Part shown: one piece after another, positions 63,401 to 64,000 of the stretch | Position numbering within the stretch: the stretch's first letter is position 1 | Layout of the letters: each line of letters starts with the position of its first letter | Origin: Leptobrachium leishanense | Taxonomy: Eukaryota; Chordata; Amphibia; Anura; Megophryidae | Length of the DNA: 64,000 nt | Reading direction: 5' to 3' | Assembly: GCA_009667805.1 (NCBI GenBank) | Contig: CM019070.1 | Span: forward strand, 52,284,451 to 52,348,450 | The notes under the pieces: generated by a model | Databases searched by the model: none | What the model was told of the DNA's origin: nothing | Seen by the model: only the letters and a program-made list of their open reading frames with translations | Position numbers and translations under genes: made by a program

Positions 63401-64000
63401 CCTGTCCTGGGATACTTGTAATAGAAATCCTGGTGTAATTTATTTCTGATAAACATTTTATAAATATCAGAAACAAATCTATCAGAAACACATTACACCA
63501 GGATTTCTATTTTTAATTTTTTTTTGAGAAAGGATTTTACCAGGAAGGATACATTGAGATTTCTCTCGTTTTCAAGTATGTCCTGGGTGGCGAGTATGTA
63601 CAGTTAGGTGTCTTCCCCAAGGACACTTACTGGAGAGGTGCTCCTATTAATTACAAGTATCCCAGGACAGGGCAGGAAAATGACATAACATTATATATTC
63701 CTATAAATAAGGGGTCAGCAACCCTGGCCATCCAAATGTTTTAGAACTACATTTCCCTTGAGGCTCTGCAAACCTAAAGAGCAGCCAAGCATCACACGGG
63801 AAATGTAATGTCAAAACATCTGGAGGGCCATAGTTGTCCACACCTGTCTTAGACAAAAAAAACAATTTTAGGATTTAAAGAAAAAAAAGAAATGCTCCAA
63901 AACAGTTTCCTCAGGTACTTACCTCACCAGGATGTAATATGTCCCAATTATCATTTATGTACGTGATGAGTTCAAGTTCTGAATCAAAGTACTTCTTCTT
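51065..64000 (-). CDS. MTF2: MTF2 gene, Polycomb-like PRC2 accessory factor (3' part; 5' end outside window)
   Basis: Seven minus-strand exons join in phase and end with the hallmark C-terminus [20 protein letters not shown] followed by an [10 protein letters not shown] end, which is the MTF2/PHF19 chromo-like C-terminal domain. Upstream exons give [17 protein letters not shown] and [19 protein letters not shown], found in MTF2 after the PHD fingers (extended homologous region), and [14 protein letters not shown], an AT-hook-like stretch. MTF2 binds unmethylated CpG DNA and H3K36me3 and recruits PRC2 to chromatin; the C-terminal domain binds SUZ12. The Tudor domain and both PHD fingers should lie right of position 64,000. 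The adjacent TMED5 supports the call over the paralogues PHF1 and PHF19. Confidence 0.95.
52507..53123. mobile_element. TTAA-type non-autonomous element (AAAGGGATACTCTAGG)
   Basis: TTAA flanks the ends AAGGGATACTCTAGGC and, inverted, TTAGAGTGTTCCTT. A short subterminal palindrome ATGACCACCTAAGC/TTTTAGGTGGTCAT follows the left end. No coding capacity. Confidence 0.78.
53234..53329 (-). CDS. MTF2: MTF2 internal exon (Ser/Thr-rich)
   Basis: The 96-bp exon encodes a Ser/Thr-rich linker ending [11 protein letters not shown], matching human SSAKETTSSSIS. It has an ATTCAG acceptor and a GTACGA donor and is phase 2 out. Confidence 0.88.
53417..53475 (-). CDS. MTF2: MTF2 internal exon
   Basis: The 59-bp exon encodes [20 protein letters not shown] (last codon split), aligning with human SENPTLDLPCS. 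It has a TTTCTAG acceptor and a GTAAGA donor. Confidence 0.86.
53926..54031 (-). CDS. MTF2: MTF2 internal exon (AT-hook-like)
   Basis: The 106-bp exon encodes [20 protein letters not shown], matching human [20 protein letters not shown]. The RPPG core resembles an AT-hook. It has a TCTACAG acceptor and a GTAAGC donor. Confidence 0.93.
54422..58163 (-). pseudogene. L1-like ORF2, endonuclease and reverse transcriptase (several frameshifts)
   Basis: The endonuclease domain (58,163 to about 57,440) is intact to the eye: YNVKGL, QETH, CGDFNV, SRIDYF and SDHSP hold the APE-type active-site residues. The reverse transcriptase follows in pieces: [48 protein letters not shown], and the catalytic box YADDILL at about 56,100. 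A C-terminal region with [11 protein letters not shown] ends at 54,422. Frame changes are seen near 56,975, 56,760, 56,475, 55,700 and 54,830, so no full-length protein can be made. The YADD core is unbroken. Confidence 0.88.
58635..59572 (-). pseudogene. L1-like ORF1 (frameshifted)
   Basis: The N-terminal part (59,572 to about 59,120) has a basic start [12 protein letters not shown], a long coiled coil and the signature [14 protein letters not shown] of L1-type ORF1 proteins. The frame then shifts near 59,115. The C-terminal domain continues in another frame ([13 protein letters not shown], then [12 protein letters not shown]) to a stop near 58,635. ORF1p is the RNA-binding chaperone of the retrotransposon particle. 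One small indel separates the halves. Confidence 0.85.
60262..61910. mobile_element. Large nested foldback element in MTF2 intron
   Basis: The outer arms (about 60,262-60,655 and 61,570-61,910) are reverse complements, for example GGTTCCTTCTGCTGCACCCC and GGGGTGCAGCAGAAGGAACC. A second inner pair (about 60,765-60,860 and 61,383-61,475; TCTACCTGGACTAGATTGAT) is also inverted. Near 61,490-61,580 a compact palindrome holds GCGAAACGCGTT. No coding sequence. Confidence 0.85.
62351..62521 (-). CDS. MTF2: MTF2 internal exon (extended homology region)
   Basis: The 171-bp exon encodes [20 protein letters not shown] and then [15 protein letters not shown], nearly identical to human MTF2. It has a TTTAG acceptor and a GTAAGA donor. 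The intron downstream carries the large palindrome and the L1-like element. Confidence 0.96.
62674..62741 (-). CDS. MTF2: MTF2 internal exon
   Basis: The 68-bp exon encodes [20 protein letters not shown], matching human LADTPKSERYEHVLEALND. It has a TTTCCAG acceptor and a GTAAGT donor and ends in phase 2. Confidence 0.95.
63223..63846. mobile_element. hAT-type composite foldback with perfect 8-bp duplication
   Basis: The ends CAGGTGTGGGCAAC and GTTGTCCACACCTG are flanked by identical octamers TCTTAGAC (63,215-63,222 and 63,847-63,854). The arms contain two complete CAACTACGGCG...GGGTTGCTGACCCC modules in inverted orientation, around a core with a LINE tail (63,527-63,590) and a further palindrome. 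No transposase. Confidence 0.88.
63527..63590 (-). repeat. LINE 3' tail (family B) inside hAT composite
   Basis: ACCAGGAAGGATACATTGAG then TTCAAGTATGTCCTGGG matches the tails at 13,935 and 36,775. Confidence 0.6.
63923..64000 (-). CDS. MTF2: MTF2 exon, first seen in window (cut by right edge)
   Basis: The exon encodes [17 protein letters not shown] and ends WDILHPGE, matching human [17 protein letters not shown] and RLHPGE. Its donor is GTAAGT at 63,922. The window edge cuts its 5' end. Confidence 0.94.

Noticed and set aside
1..64000. CRISPR arrays, bacterial operons, tRNA or rRNA genes
   Set aside because: No direct-repeat/spacer pattern, cloverleaf or rRNA signature was seen; the direct repeats present are microsatellites, one minisatellite and transposon copies.

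Overview
The window is nuclear DNA from a vertebrate, most likely a frog or another amphibian. Three spliced genes occur in the order CCDC18 (minus strand), TMED5 (plus strand), MTF2 (minus strand). This is the gene order of human chromosome 1p22 (MTF2-TMED5-CCDC18), so the locus is conserved synteny. The amphibian assignment is an inference from the repeat content: a DIRS element, an L1-like LINE, TTAA-flanked elements, and many foldback DNA elements.

Layout. Positions 1-28,800 hold at least 21 coding exons of CCDC18, reading right to left from a start codon at 28,793. The 3' end of the gene lies beyond the left edge. Positions 31,250-31,890 look like a compact promoter region with ETS, CRE, CCAAT and E-box matches, suited to drive CCDC18 leftward and TMED5 rightward. 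TMED5 is complete in four coding exons (31,890-43,865) followed by a long putative 3'UTR. MTF2 converges on TMED5: its stop codon is at 51,065-51,067, and seven 3' coding exons run out of the right edge, so the 5' part (Tudor and PHD modules) is not here. All splice sites listed were read by eye and the phases join consistently; boundaries may be off by a base or two.

Most of the remaining sequence is introns packed with mobile DNA. CCDC18 intron 1 holds an internally deleted DIRS-type tyrosine-recombinase retrotransposon (25,231-27,797). It keeps inverted terminal repeats, an internal complementary region and an open recombinase frame. An MTF2 intron holds a nearly full-length L1-like LINE (54,268-59,704) with a 15-bp target duplication and several frame breaks. 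DNA elements include TTAA-flanked piggyBac-like copies (one with a precise terminal micro-inversion), hAT-type elements (one with a perfect 8-bp duplication), short foldback elements with 3-bp duplications, TAA-flanked Harbinger-like elements, and large palindromes. TMED5 intron 3 carries a GC-rich tandem array of about 230-bp units, each built of nested hairpins.

No bacterial operon, CRISPR array, rRNA or tRNA gene was seen. The three host genes are not one pathway: CCDC18 is a coiled-coil centriolar-satellite type protein, TMED5 a p24 cargo/trafficking protein, and MTF2 a Polycomb (PRC2) accessory factor.
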